Numbered from the stretch's first letter, positions 1-7,232 are shown. The stretch: DNA of 17,105 bases from Flavobacteriaceae bacterium (GCA_013214425.1 JABSPN010000025.1:1-17105); one strand, 5' to 3'. The notes: generated by a model not told the origin, from the letters alone. Numbers and translations: made by a program.

Positions 1-927
1 ATGCAAAAATGGGGCAGTACTTACGTCTAAAAGTTTCAGGTTATTGTACTGAACTTCTAATTGGCGTAGCTCACTGTTCAAAACTAGATCTAACTCATTT
101 AATGAATTATAAGACAAATCTAAATTCTGCAACAAACTATTAAAAGTTAAATCAATTTCAGTGATTAAATTCCCTTGAAATGACAAAGTCACTAAGTAAG
201 GATTGTTTGTTACATCAAGTGATGTAATATCATTTCCTCCTGCACTAAGAGTTAATAAGTTATTGTTATTACTAAGATCTAAAGATGTTAAGTCATTATT
301 AATACAAACTAATGATGTCAAATTTGGCAAACTAGTAACATCTAATTCCGTCAAATTATTACCAAAACATTCTAACCCTTCTATTAAAGTATTAGCCGAA
401 ATATCTAATTCAGAAATATCATTTAAAGCACAATTTAAATCGGTTAAAGCTACATGATTGATTATATCAAGGCTAGTCAGGTCATTCGCAGCACAATTTA
501 AATCCTCTAGCAATAAATTATTACTAATATCGATACTTGTTAAAGAATTAGACGAACAATTTAGTATTCGTAATTGTGAATTATTACTTGTGTTTAGGTT
601 CGTTATATTGTTGCCTGAACATTTTAGATTAACTAGAGCTATATTACTTGTAAGATCCAGACTCGTTAGATTATTAGCATCACAAAACAATACAGTTATA
701 TTAATAAAAGCCTCTATTCCTGTTAGGTCTGAAATATTATTATTGTTAACATATAATTGAGAAACACCAGCTGCATCTGTATTTAAAATATTACCATTCA
801 TTCCATTGGTATCAATTCCTTGGTTGACTAGCTCTAGCTCAAAATTGACATCAGGAATGGCGGTGGTTTGCCCAAAACAGTTAAGACTGATCAAGATCAG
901 CATTAAAAAAGAGTAAGGTAGTGCCAT
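1..927 (-). CDS. Leucine-rich-repeat secreted protein, partial (C-terminus beyond left edge)
   Basis: The frame is open from an ATG at 927 to the first base of the window with no stop, so 309 residues are visible and the C-terminus is missing. The product begins with a signal peptide of about 19 residues (MALPYSFLMLILISLNCFGQ). A short leader with the pattern IPDVNFELELVNQGID follows, then about ten repeats of 21-22 residues of the type L.C..N.LT.LD.S.N..L..L, with Cys at the concave position as in InlJ-like bacterial LRRs. In flavobacteria such proteins normally end in a T9SS type A sorting domain and are exported to the surface. That end cannot be seen here, but the related pseudogene at 3811-4776 keeps one. 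The gene lies 137 bp downstream of the LytTR regulator on the same strand. A block shared with the pseudogene's upstream region lies about 60-105 bp before the start. Function is unknown; binding or adhesion is only an inference from the family. Confidence 0.88.
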   Translation of the reverse strand, partial: MALPYSFLMLILISLNCFGQTTAIPDVNFELELVNQGIDTNGMNGNILNTDAAGVSQLYVNNNNISDLTGIEAFINITVLFCDANNLTSLDLTSNIALVNLKCSGNNITNLNTSNNSQLRILNCSSNSLTSIDISNNLLLEDLNCAANDLTSLDIINHVALTDLNCALNDISELDISANTLIEGLECFGNNLTELDVTSLPNLTSLVCINNDLTSLDLSNNNNLLTLSAGGNDITSLDVTNNPYLVTLSFQGNLITEIDLTFNSLLQNLDLSYNSLNELDLVLNSELRQLEVQYNNLKLLDVSTAPFLH

Positions 928-985
928 AAAGTTGTTTTTATAAAACAAAACTCTTAGTTCTACTACGAAACTACAATAGGTTTTT

Positions 986-1031
986 AGTTAGCTACTTGAT
1001 TTTTTTAGTGAATGACACTTTTTTTCTAGTA
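986..1031 (-). promoter_or_regulatory. Upstream block shared by the two LRR genes, copy 1
   Basis: Plus-strand AGTTAGC (986-992) is followed by a 7-nt spacer, TTTTTTTAGTGAATGAC (1000-1016), and a T-run ending in TTTTTCTAG. The same parts in the same order occur at 4834-4880, upstream of the LRR pseudogene. Distances to the start codons agree: about 65 nt from GCTAACT (minus strand) to the ATG here, against 64 nt there. TTAGTTAGC (984-992) and TTAGTGAAT (1005-1013) form a loose direct repeat with a 21-bp period. That geometry is similar to known LytTR sites (two 9-bp half-sites about two helical turns apart), but the match to the consensus is imperfect. Binding by the adjacent regulator is inference. 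Confidence 0.5.
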
Positions 1032-1064
1032 AAGAATTACGGTTAAAACTCACTTCTTGTATTG

Positions 1065-1775
1065 CTAGAGTGTGGCTATATGACTCATCAAATCGTCTTT
1101 ATAACTCTTTCCTACCGATAATTTATGGGATTGCATAATGACATATCCATTAGAAATAGCATCTATCTTATGTATATTAATTACATAGGATCTGTGAATT
1201 CTAATAAAGCTAGGTTCCTCCATTTTACTGTGGATATCTTTTAAGGTGTAACTCACCAAGTGCTTATTGGTTGTGGTTATGATATAAGCATAATTATCGA
1301 AGGCCTCTAAAAACAAGACCTCGCTTTTATTTATTTTAATAAGCCTTCCCTTTTCTTTGATAAAAAACGTATCGTTGCCTTTTTTAGTTTTCCTCTTAAA
1401 TGCTCTTTTGTGTTTATTAAGGGCGATTTCTATATTACTACACAACCCAGTTTCATTAAAGGGCTTATTTAAAAATCCCGCTGGATTAGTATGGGTTACT
1501 TTTTCTAAAGTATCCTTATCCGAAAGTGATGTGAGAAATATAAAAGGGATTTCAAAATTCTCTTGAATATATTTAGCACAGGCAATTCCATCTATCTCGC
1601 CTTCTATATTAATATCTAACAATACCAAATCTGGTAACAATTCCTCTATTTCGGGTAGCGCTTCTTCTGCATTATCTGAAGAACCACAAACAACATAACC
1701 TTCCTTTTCTAAGGCTAGTTGTATGGTATCTGCAATTAAAGGTTCATCTTCAACAATATAAATACGGGTTGTCAT
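1065..1775 (-). CDS. LytTR family two-component response regulator
   Basis: The 236-residue protein has an N-terminal receiver domain (about residues 3-120). The acidic pocket is E9/D10, the likely phospho-acceptor is D54 in LVLLDINI, T82 follows FIFL, and K104 lies in LNKPF. A C-terminal LytTR DNA-binding domain spans about residues 138-236 (KINKSEVLFLEAFDNYAYI, then SFIRIHRSYVINIHKI). The family binds DNA as dimers at paired direct repeats and is common in Bacteroidetes beside HisKA_2 kinases. The ATG at 1775 overlaps the kinase stop as ATGA, so the two are probably translationally coupled and act as a pair. Both domains look intact, unlike the upstream sensor, so the regulator may now receive an impaired signal or rely on another kinase. 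The nearest downstream gene is the LRR protein, a plausible target. Confidence 0.93.
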   Translation of the reverse strand: MTTRIYIVEDEPLIADTIQLALEKEGYVVCGSSDNAEEALPEIEELLPDLVLLDINIEGEIDGIACAKYIQENFEIPFIFLTSLSDKDTLEKVTHTNPAGFLNKPFNETGLCSNIEIALNKHKRAFKRKTKKGNDTFFIKEKGRLIKINKSEVLFLEAFDNYAYIITTTNKHLVSYTLKDIHSKMEEPSFIRIHRSYVINIHKIDAISNGYVIMQSHKLSVGKSYKDDLMSHIATL

Positions 1776-2473
1776 ACTTCTTTAAACTTTTTAATGAGCA
1801 CTATTGCTTCAGTTCCTTTACCGGAAACAAAAGAAATATCTGCTTTTAATTTCTTCGCTAAAGAATGAATTAATTTCATTCCGAAGGTATTTTTATCCTC
1901 CTCTTTTAGTCCTACTCCATTATCTTTTACAGACAATTGAATATTTTTGTTTCTCCTGAAAAATGAAATGAATACCTCTTTTTTAGCTTGGTCATTTTCA
2001 AAGGCATGTTTGATCACATTAGTAACCAATTCATTTACAATTAAACCTATGGGTGTCATGGTATCAATATTCAACATGATTTCTTCAATATCATACGCAA
2101 CCTTTACATCTTCGGTTAGTTTATACGATTCGAATATATCAGAGACCAAATTCTCTATATAACCCTTAGAAGATATTCCCATTAGATTATCATTCTGATA
2201 TAATTTTTGATGCAATAAGATCATCGACTTCACTCTTTCCTGAGCTTCAGCAACAGCTCTGGCTGCTTTCTTATTTTCGATATTTTGTGATTGCAAGTAT
2301 AAAAGACTCGAAACGATTTGAAAACTATTCTTAACACGATGGTGCGTTTCCTTCATCAAAATTTCTTTTTCATTCAGCGCTTTATAAATGATATCGTTTT
2401 TCTTTTTCAATATGGTAGCATGCCGCTTATTGTTCCTGAAAAAATACAGTAATCCACCTAACAAAATAAGCAC
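1772..2473 (-). CDS. HisKA_2-type sensor histidine kinase, catalytic part (probable fragment of a split TPR kinase)
   Basis: The frame encodes 233 residues if read from the GTG at 2473. It contains the end of a transmembrane helix (LILLGGLLYFF), a coiled linker, the HisKA_2 phospho-acceptor motif KETHHRVKNSFQ (H44/H45), and a HATPase domain with N-box LIVNELVTNVIKHAF, G1 box DNGVGL and G2 box FGMKLI. The GTG lies inside the membrane helix. Reading upstream in the same frame gives more of the helix (NLIGVILLV) until a TAG at 2501-2503, so this is not a natural N-terminus. Together with the TPR frame upstream, the layout signal peptide-TPR-TM-HisKA_2-HATPase matches one flavobacterial sensor kinase of about 620 residues. 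The kinase core looks catalytically complete. Its stop overlaps the response-regulator start (ATGA). It is either a broken gene or a sensor-less kinase expressed by reinitiation. Confidence 0.8.
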   Translation of the reverse strand: MLILLGGLLYFFRNNKRHATILKKKNDIIYKALNEKEILMKETHHRVKNSFQIVSSLLYLQSQNIENKKAARAVAEAQERVKSMILLHQKLYQNDNLMGISSKGYIENLVSDIFESYKLTEDVKVAYDIEEIMLNIDTMTPIGLIVNELVTNVIKHAFENDQAKKEVFISFFRRNKNIQLSVKDNGVGLKEEDKNTFGMKLIHSLAKKLKADISFVSGKGTEAIVLIKKFKEV

Positions 2474-2528
2474 TAAGAGAATAACTCCTATGAGATTGAG
2501 CTATAATTTTATCTCTCTTCTCTGCGGA

Positions 2529-3632
2529 TTATAATGCTTGCAACTCCTCTGTGTTTTTTAATATATTTTCATTCCTAATCTCTTGATTTAAACTATCTCT
2601 TTTCTGATTAACACGATAAGCTTTTTTATAATTTCCTGTCTTATAGTAATATTGTGACTCCAAATCATAATTGATAACCTGTAGGTCTTTAATTGGATAC
2701 TCTTTAAGTATTTTTTTACTTGCTAAAAGCGCTTCATAAGCTTTAGCATCTGAATCCAGTTCAATATATGAGGCTAAAAGACCGGTATAAGATTCTATGG
2801 TCACATACTTACCGTCAGACTCATTCACAATACTAATGGCTTCTTCAAAGTCAGAAATAGCTTCATGATAACGCTTCAAAGCAATAAAGACATAACCTCT
2901 ACATTTTAAAGTTGTAGCAAACTGTCTTTTTCTTGTTATGGTTGACAGGTTTTCCTTCCTAATTTCAATAGCTCTTTGAATATAGTATAAAGCTGAATCC
3001 AATTGATTCGCTTTTCGATAAACAATCCCCATATTGGTATAAGAGTGAGCTAAGTGATTTTTATCCTCAACTTTACTCCTTATTTTAGCTGCCTTTCGAT
3101 GAAACTTAATACTGTTCTCATACTGATTCTGAAGCTCGTAAATTTTCCCTACTAAATTGTAGGAAAACCCCAAAGATGCATGCTCAGGAAGTTGTTCTTT
3201 AACATCAACCGAACTTAAATAGTTTTCCATTGCAGTACGATAATAGCCTTTTATCTGATATCCAAATCCAATTCTGGTATAAGCAGATCCTAACACAACA
3301 GAATCCTTAATTTTAGGAAGGTGGTTTTCCATTTTCATTATGTAGACACTGGTAGAGTCAAGATTTCCCATTCTTGCAGTGAATAACCAAAGTAACTCAT
3401 TATCCAAACGAATTAAAGCTAAGGTGTCATGGTGTTTCTTCATTAACTTTGCATTCTCATGATGTAGCGCTATAGCCTTATCAAAATCTAAATAATAATA
3501 AGACCTTGCCAACTTTCCAATACTATCTTTTTCTTTAATATACAACGCATCCAACTTACTGTTTTGAGCATGACTCAATCCAATAAATACAAAGATTATG
3601 AATAGTATTTTATGGGTGACTAAAAGCTTCAA
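2529..3632 (-). CDS. Periplasmic tetratricopeptide-repeat protein (probable severed sensor domain of the kinase)
   Basis: The 367-residue product starts at a TTG (3632). No in-frame ATG lies upstream before a stop. A signal peptide (KILFIIFVFIGLSHAQ) precedes a chain of TPR-like helical pairs, clearest around residues 115-290 (for example LGFSYNLVGKIYELQNQYENSIKFH, here cited only as a pattern, and HLAHSYTNMGIVYRKANQLDSA). The frame ends at TAA 2529-2531. Past that stop the same frame continues sensibly as SAEKRDKIIAQ and then joins the kinase frame at about 2495-2500 after a shift. This suggests the sensor half of a TPR-histidine kinase cut off by a nonsense mutation. If translated alone it would be a soluble periplasmic TPR protein without a membrane anchor. 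A stand-alone gene is possible but less likely given the match to the fused architecture. Confidence 0.75.
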   Translation of the reverse strand: MKLLVTHKILFIIFVFIGLSHAQNSKLDALYIKEKDSIGKLARSYYYLDFDKAIALHHENAKLMKKHHDTLALIRLDNELLWLFTARMGNLDSTSVYIMKMENHLPKIKDSVVLGSAYTRIGFGYQIKGYYRTAMENYLSSVDVKEQLPEHASLGFSYNLVGKIYELQNQYENSIKFHRKAAKIRSKVEDKNHLAHSYTNMGIVYRKANQLDSALYYIQRAIEIRKENLSTITRKRQFATTLKCRGYVFIALKRYHEAISDFEEAISIVNESDGKYVTIESYTGLLASYIELDSDAKAYEALLASKKILKEYPIKDLQVINYDLESQYYYKTGNYKKAYRVNQKRDSLNQEIRNENILKNTEELQAL

Positions 3633-3705
3633 AATGTGATTAGCAATTTAAATTTACAATATAAGAAACCATATTTATTATTCTCCTTTTTAAAACGAAA
3701 CAAAC

Positions 3706-3723
3706 AGACTCTAATTAGAGTCT
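3706..3723 (-). terminator. 18-bp perfect palindrome between LRR pseudogene and TPR gene
   Basis: AGACTCTAATTAGAGTCT is perfectly self-complementary (7-bp stem, AATT loop). It lies 88 bp after the pseudogene stop and 74 bp before the TPR start. Read on the minus strand it is followed by a T-rich stretch (GTTTGTTTCGTTTT), so it may be a weak intrinsic terminator for the LRR copy. A dimeric operator for the TPR-kinase-regulator operon is the alternative. The rest of the 178-bp gap shows no gene. Confidence 0.35.
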
Positions 3724-3810
3724 ATTCACTGTTAACGAACTAAATTTAAATTCAAAACCTAAAACAACGAAACTGATTCAGGGTGATTTAATTACGACTA
3801 ATCCTCAATA

Positions 3811-4776
3811 TTAATTCTTAGTTAGCTTTTCAACTTTTAATAATTCATTGGTATTGTCATCATATATTTTAACAATATCAATACCAGTTTTTAATCCTGA
3901 AAAACCCAATTGTATGTCAACAAAAGTGACTATTGAAGTCACTTCAGATTTATAGATTGCATATACTTTATAATTTATTGAACCAACCTTTGTCTTGATT
4001 GTAACAAATGAGTGTATTGGATGAGTATTTAGTATTACTGACACAGGCTCTATATCGCTTTCTGTGAAAATGGTCTATCGAAACACATACTAAGAGTTGT
4101 GCTGGGATCGATACTAAGGTTGTTAGGAACATCAAAAATATTCCCCAAACAAATGATCGCATTCGGGTGAAGACTTTCAGTACAAAAGTATTCTAAGTTC
4201 GAAATATTGCCATTACATACATCCATATTCTTTAAATGCGTTTCCTGATAGTAATACTGTAAACAATCTCTCATTATTCGAGAAATCAACACTAAAAAAT
4301 CTATTTGCTGTACCATAAAAATCAGTTAAATTACTCAAGTCAATGTCGATCAGGAAATTTCCAGAACAGCCCAAATCAAATAAAAACTCATTTCTGCTAA
4401 CATCAAGGTGAGTTAAGTTATTCTAATAACATATAAAAACATTAACCCTCTTAGATTACTGTCATCTATTGAGGTTAAATTAGTATATACTGCAATTAAA
4501 TGTCTTAGGAAATAAAATCTTCTCCCCTTTAAAAAATAGATTCCTTTGTGACCAATCATCTAATTTGCTTACATTTATTATTCTTTAGGTAAGCACAAAA
4601 TTATCGTTTAAAATACCATCTCCCATACTACTAAAATGACCAAGAAAAACATAACATTCATAAGCATCATGAGTTTCAATATACAATTCGAATTTGTTAT
4701 CTTGCAAAAAGGCTTTTTGACCAATTAATTGGTAACTACCTAATAACAGGAATAAAATTTGAGTCTATGTTTTCAT
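3811..4776 (-). pseudogene. Degenerate LRR protein with T9SS sorting domain
   Basis: A recognisable but ruined paralogue of the LRR gene at the left edge. It starts at ATG 4776 with a signal peptide (ILFLLLGSYQLIGQ), but codon 4 is TAG (4765-4767). The leader typical of flavobacterial LRR proteins follows (DNKFELYIETHDA, then MGDGILNDNFVLT), ending in another stop. After several more stops, LRR remnants appear (NNLTHLDVSRNEFLFDLGCSGN, seen piecewise; SNNERLFTVLLSGNAF). A frameshift near 4240 moves the frame to NMDVCNGNISNLEYFC and SIDPSTTLSMCF. The last stretch, down to the TAA at 3811, is a T9SS type A sorting domain (TIKTKVGSINYKVYAI, then FSGLKTGIDIVKIYDDN). At least eight in-frame stops make expression of a whole protein impossible. 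The three short open frames within it are pieces of this gene, not separate genes. Confidence 0.85.
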
Positions 4777-4833
4777 AATATTTAGGTTATTTTTCACCTA
4801 AATAATTCAAAAAAAGACACATGCATATCATCA

Positions 4834-4880
4834 AGTTAGCGAACTAACCCATTTTTTTAGTGGATGACTGTTTTTCTGGA
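4834..4880 (-). promoter_or_regulatory. Upstream block shared by the two LRR genes, copy 2
   Basis: AGTTAGC (4834-4840), an 11-nt spacer, TTTTTTTAGTGGATGAC (4852-4868), then TTTTTCTGG. The parts and their order are those of copy 1 at 986-1031, with 4 nt more in the spacer. It sits between the stop of the GlmU-like gene (4882) and the pseudogene start (4776). On the minus strand the left part forms a small hairpin, GTTAG-TTCG-CTAAC. Survival of this block upstream of a pseudogene suggests either recent decay or continued protein binding. Confidence 0.5.
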
Positions 4881-4881
4881 G

Positions 4882-6057
4882 TTAATCTTTCCTGAAAACT
4901 TTAGTTTCCTGAAAAATATGTTCAAGTATGGATTTGTCCTGTTCTGTGAAAGCTTCTTGTCTTCTAGCCATCACAACTTCGGCTACTTCAAACGCTTTTT
5001 TGGTAAGATAAGTTGTGAATCCTGAACTTCCTCCCCAACTATAACTAGGGATAAAATTCCTGGGGAATCCACTTCCGAAGATATTGGCAAAAACTCCAAC
5101 AACAGTCCCTGTGTTGAACATGGTATTGATTCCGCATTTAGAATGATCACCCATCATTAATCCACAGAACTGCATCCCGGTTTTAGCAAAACCTTGTGTT
5201 TCATAATCCCAAAGTCTTACCTCTGCATAATTATTTTTAAGGTTAGAAGTGTTAGAGTCTGCCCCTATATTACACCATTCTCCTAAAACTGAGTTCCCTA
5301 AAAACCCGTCATGTCCTTTGTTAGAATAACCAAAAATCACAGAATTATTTACCTCTCCTCCAACTTTACTATGAGGCCCAACTGTTGTTGGCCCATAAAT
5401 TTTAGCTCCTAGTTTAAGTGTCGCATTTTCGCAAAGCGCGAAAGGTCCTCGAATAATACTACCCTCCATCACTTCAGCATTTTTACCAATATAGATAGGC
5501 CCGTTTGTTGCATTTAGTATCGCACAATTTACCATAGCTCCTTCTTCAATAAAAATATTTTCTTCACCTATAACTTGATTATTCTTCGGAATAGGCTGTG
5601 AGGTTCTTCCTTCTGTTAAAAAATTATAATCGGAGGTTATTGCAATACCATTTAAGGCAAAAATATCCCAAGTATGTTCAATTCGTAGAAACTCATCTGA
5701 GACTTCAAAGACCTCGTATTCATCAAAATCAACAGTTTCTTGATCTTCAGTAGTATAAAAAGCGATCATTTCATCTTGACATAAAATGGCTTGTTTTTCA
5801 GACAAGTTCTTAATCAAACCTATCAATTCATCATTTGGTAAAAAAGAAGCATTAATCATAATATTATGCTCCATTTCAATCATTGGAAATTTTTCAGCCA
5901 AATAATCTTCTGTAATGGTCGTGGTTGAATACCCCAAATGTTTTTCCCATTTTTCTCTGATCGTAAGAATACCGACTCTAATATCGGCAACAGGTCTTGT
6001 ATAAGTAAAAGGTAATAGTTGGTTTCTAACGGTACCATCAAAAAGGATATAATTCAT
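4882..6057 (-). CDS. GlmU-like bifunctional sugar nucleotidyltransferase/acyltransferase (Bacteroidetes type)
   Basis: A 391-residue cytoplasmic protein. The N-terminal half has the signature of the alternative bacterial GlmU family: YILFDG at the start and LLPFTYTRPVADIRVGILTIREKW at about residues 15-38, in place of the usual GXGTRM motif. The C-terminal half (from about residue 165) is a left-handed beta-helix of hexapeptide repeats (IFIEEGAMVNCAIL, IYIGKNAEVM, AKIYGPTTVGPHSKVGGEV), the fold of acetyltransferases. Members are proposed to make UDP-N-acetylglucosamine for cell wall and LPS, that is glucosamine-1-phosphate acetylation and uridylylation. Substrate cannot be proved from sequence. 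Start ATG 6057 gives the conserved N-terminus. A terminator after the L31 gene upstream suggests its own promoter in 6058-6172. Confidence 0.85.
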   Translation of the reverse strand: MNYILFDGTVRNQLLPFTYTRPVADIRVGILTIREKWEKHLGYSTTTITEDYLAEKFPMIEMEHNIMINASFLPNDELIGLIKNLSEKQAILCQDEMIAFYTTEDQETVDFDEYEVFEVSDEFLRIEHTWDIFALNGIAITSDYNFLTEGRTSQPIPKNNQVIGEENIFIEEGAMVNCAILNATNGPIYIGKNAEVMEGSIIRGPFALCENATLKLGAKIYGPTTVGPHSKVGGEVNNSVIFGYSNKGHDGFLGNSVLGEWCNIGADSNTSNLKNNYAEVRLWDYETQGFAKTGMQFCGLMMGDHSKCGINTMFNTGTVVGVFANIFGSGFPRNFIPSYSWGGSSGFTTYLTKKAFEVAEVVMARRQEAFTEQDKSILEHIFQETKVFRKD

Positions 6058-6086
6058 AAATGAGTATTTTCTGTATTGCCAAATTA

Positions 6087-6108
6087 CTTTAACAACCTAA
6101 AGTTAAAG
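6087..6108. promoter_or_regulatory. Inverted repeat upstream of the GlmU-like gene
   Basis: CTTTAAC (6087-6093) and GTTAAAG (6102-6108) are perfect inverted repeats around an 8-nt centre, 30-51 bp before the ATG at 6057. On the minus strand the repeat is followed directly by TAATTTGG, one base short of the TAnnTTTG -7 consensus, so it could overlap a promoter as an operator. The remainder of 6058-6172 shows nothing else clear. Confidence 0.25.
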
Positions 6109-6172
6109 GCGCAACAATATTAAATTATGGTAAACTAAAGATGTTTTATCTCATCACTCTCGATAGTAAAAA

Positions 6173-6200
6173 TAAAAAAGCCTTCCTAAATAGGAAAGCT
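6173..6200 (-). terminator. Rho-independent terminator of the L31 gene
   Basis: Read on the minus strand, AGCTTTCC and GGAAGGCT form an 8-bp stem (one G-T pair) around TATTTA, followed by TTTTTTA. It lies 33 bp after the stop at 6233, so L31 is probably monocistronic. Confidence 0.8.
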
Positions 6201-6232
6201 TTCATTTATATATCTTACAAAAAGTTAAGAAA

Positions 6233-6484
6233 CTACTTCTTAAATTTTGAGTATTTGTTTTTGAACTTATCAATACGTCCTGCAGTATCAACTAACTTAG
6301 ACTTACCAGTATAGAAAGGGTGAGACGTACGAGAGATTTCCATTTTGAATAACGGATACTCAACACCATCAACTTCTAAAGTTTCTTTTGTATCTACAGT
6401 AGACTTCGTAAGAAACACATCATCGTTAGACATATCTTTAAAAGCTACTAATCTATAATTTTCTGGATGTATACCTTGTTTCAT
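6233..6484 (-). CDS. rpmE2: 50S ribosomal protein L31, type B
   Basis: The 83-residue protein begins MKQGIHPENYRLVAFKDMSND and carries the family pattern ISRTSHPFYTGK at about residues 50-61, then DTAGRIDKFKNKY near the C-terminus. The length fits the long L31 type. It lacks the CxxC zinc-binding cysteines of the short form, so it is the zinc-independent type B. The protein sits at the inter-subunit bridge of the ribosome. It is a single-gene unit with a promoter immediately upstream and an intrinsic terminator immediately downstream. In many bacteria type B L31 is induced under zinc limitation; no zinc operator is recognisable here, and many Bacteroidetes use this form constitutively. Confidence 0.97.
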   Translation of the reverse strand: MKQGIHPENYRLVAFKDMSNDDVFLTKSTVDTKETLEVDGVEYPLFKMEISRTSHPFYTGKSKLVDTAGRIDKFKNKYSKFKK

Positions 6485-6512
6485 TTTCGTATTCTTTTCT
6501 TTTTTCGAGGGG

Positions 6513-6541
6513 CAAATATACTACTTTTATAAAAACAACAA
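6513..6541 (-). promoter_or_regulatory. Bacteroidetes-type promoter of the L31 gene
   Basis: On the minus strand a -7 element TATATTTG (6520-6513) matches TAnnTTTG exactly. TTG triplets lie 15 and 18 nt upstream (6538-6536 and 6541-6539) as candidate -33 elements. Transcription would start about 20 nt before the ATG at 6484. Confidence 0.6.
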
Positions 6542-6623
6542 GAAGTTTTCTTAAAAAAATTTACTCAAAATTTGTGTAACAAAAATACAACATCTTCTAC
6601 AAACAATAAAAACTTAATAACTC

Positions 6624-7154
6624 ATGGAAACAAATTATAAGAAAAAAGCAGCTTCATTAGGTTTAATACTAGGTGTCATACTCGCTTTAATTACTGCTTC
6701 GGGATATGCTATTGACTATACAATTTTAGTCAACCCGTGGCTTGGTGTAGGAATCTTTTTAGCCATCATTGGCTTCGGAATTGTTGGCTCTGCTTATGCA
6801 AAAAAATACAACAATGGATTCGCTTCATTCAAAGAAGCGTTCACTGGCTTTTTTATTACTATAGCAATAGGTATTGCAATAAGTACGTTAGCCAATTTTA
6901 TTTTATTTGGTTTAATTGACACTGAGGCAGCCACTCAAGTATCTGAATTGGTAACTGAAGCTCAATTAGATGGTATGGAAAACTGGGGCGCACCACAGGA
7001 GGCCATTGAACAAGCTGCAGAAAAACTAGACGGTTACAACCACTACAGCTTTACTAATCTAATTCAGGGTTGTTTTGGTTATATCGTTGTAATGTCTATT
7101 TTTGGATTAATTATCGCTCTTATCATGAAGCGAAAAGATCCAAACGCAGCGTAA
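6624..7154 (+). CDS. DUF4199 family integral membrane protein
   Basis: The 176-residue protein has four predicted membrane helices at about residues 11-31, 36-57, 74-96 and 149-171. A hydrophilic extramembrane loop (residues 97-147, rich in E, Q and A) lies between helices 3 and 4, and the C-terminus is basic (MKRKDPNAA). This layout, and the segment YAKKYNNGFASFKEAFTGF, match the DUF4199 family of Bacteroidetes, whose function is unknown. The stop TAA is followed directly by the ATG of the glycosyltransferase gene (TAA|ATG at 7152-7157), so the two were designed as a coupled pair. The family is commonly found beside this type of glycosyltransferase. A role in supporting lipid-linked sugar transfer is inference from context only. 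Confidence 0.85.
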   Translation: METNYKKKAASLGLILGVILALITASGYAIDYTILVNPWLGVGIFLAIIGFGIVGSAYAKKYNNGFASFKEAFTGFFITIAIGIAISTLANFILFGLIDTEAATQVSELVTEAQLDGMENWGAPQEAIEQAAEKLDGYNHYSFTNLIQGCFGYIVVMSIFGLIIALIMKRKDPNAA

Positions 7155-7232
7155 ATGAATATATCGGTAGTAATACCACTACTCAACGAAGAAGAATCTT
7201 AAAAGGAATTACACCATTGGATTGCAAAGGTC
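7155..7232 (+). pseudogene. Severed N-terminus of the family 2 glycosyltransferase
   Basis: ATG 7155 opens MNISVVIPLLNEEES, the classic first strand of a GT-A fold (VVIPxxNEE). Codon 16 is TAA (7200-7202), and the same frame then continues as KELHHWIAKV straight into the downstream reading frame. Homologues read ...NEEESL.EL, so the stop most simply arose from TTA (Leu). With this codon restored the protein would have 315 residues, the usual length for the family. Confidence 0.8.

Noticed and set aside
203..760. Two plus-strand open frames rich in L, S and K
   Set aside because: They are the antisense of the LRR gene. Their apparent periodicity mirrors the LRR repeats, and no start-site signals precede them.
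1..780. Regular spacing of similar short words, at first sight like a tandem DNA repeat or CRISPR array
   Set aside because: The period of about 63-66 bp equals the 21-22 residue LRR unit, sequence drifts from unit to unit, and a minus-strand frame stays open throughout.
2471..2532. Programmed ribosomal frameshift joining the TPR and kinase frames
   Set aside because: A stop (TAA 2529-2531) precedes the frame change by about 30 nt, so one frameshift cannot connect the frames. No slippery heptamer or following structure was seen.
3968..4316. Two short overlapping minus-strand open frames (88 and 64 codons) as possible small genes
   Set aside because: The 88-codon frame holds LRR remnants of the pseudogene after a frameshift. 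The 64-codon one is an out-of-frame shadow with no family features.
4835..4858. GTTAG-CGAA-CTAAC followed by a T-run on the plus strand, as a terminator
   Set aside because: The stem has only 5 bp, no plus-strand gene ends there, and the part is shared with the block at 986-1031, where the hairpin is not kept.
7200..7202. Possible recoding of TAA as a sense codon
   Set aside because: TAA ends many intact genes here (sigma factor, Spy-like protein, DUF4199, GlmU-like), so general reassignment is not credible. No recoding signal is visible near the stop.
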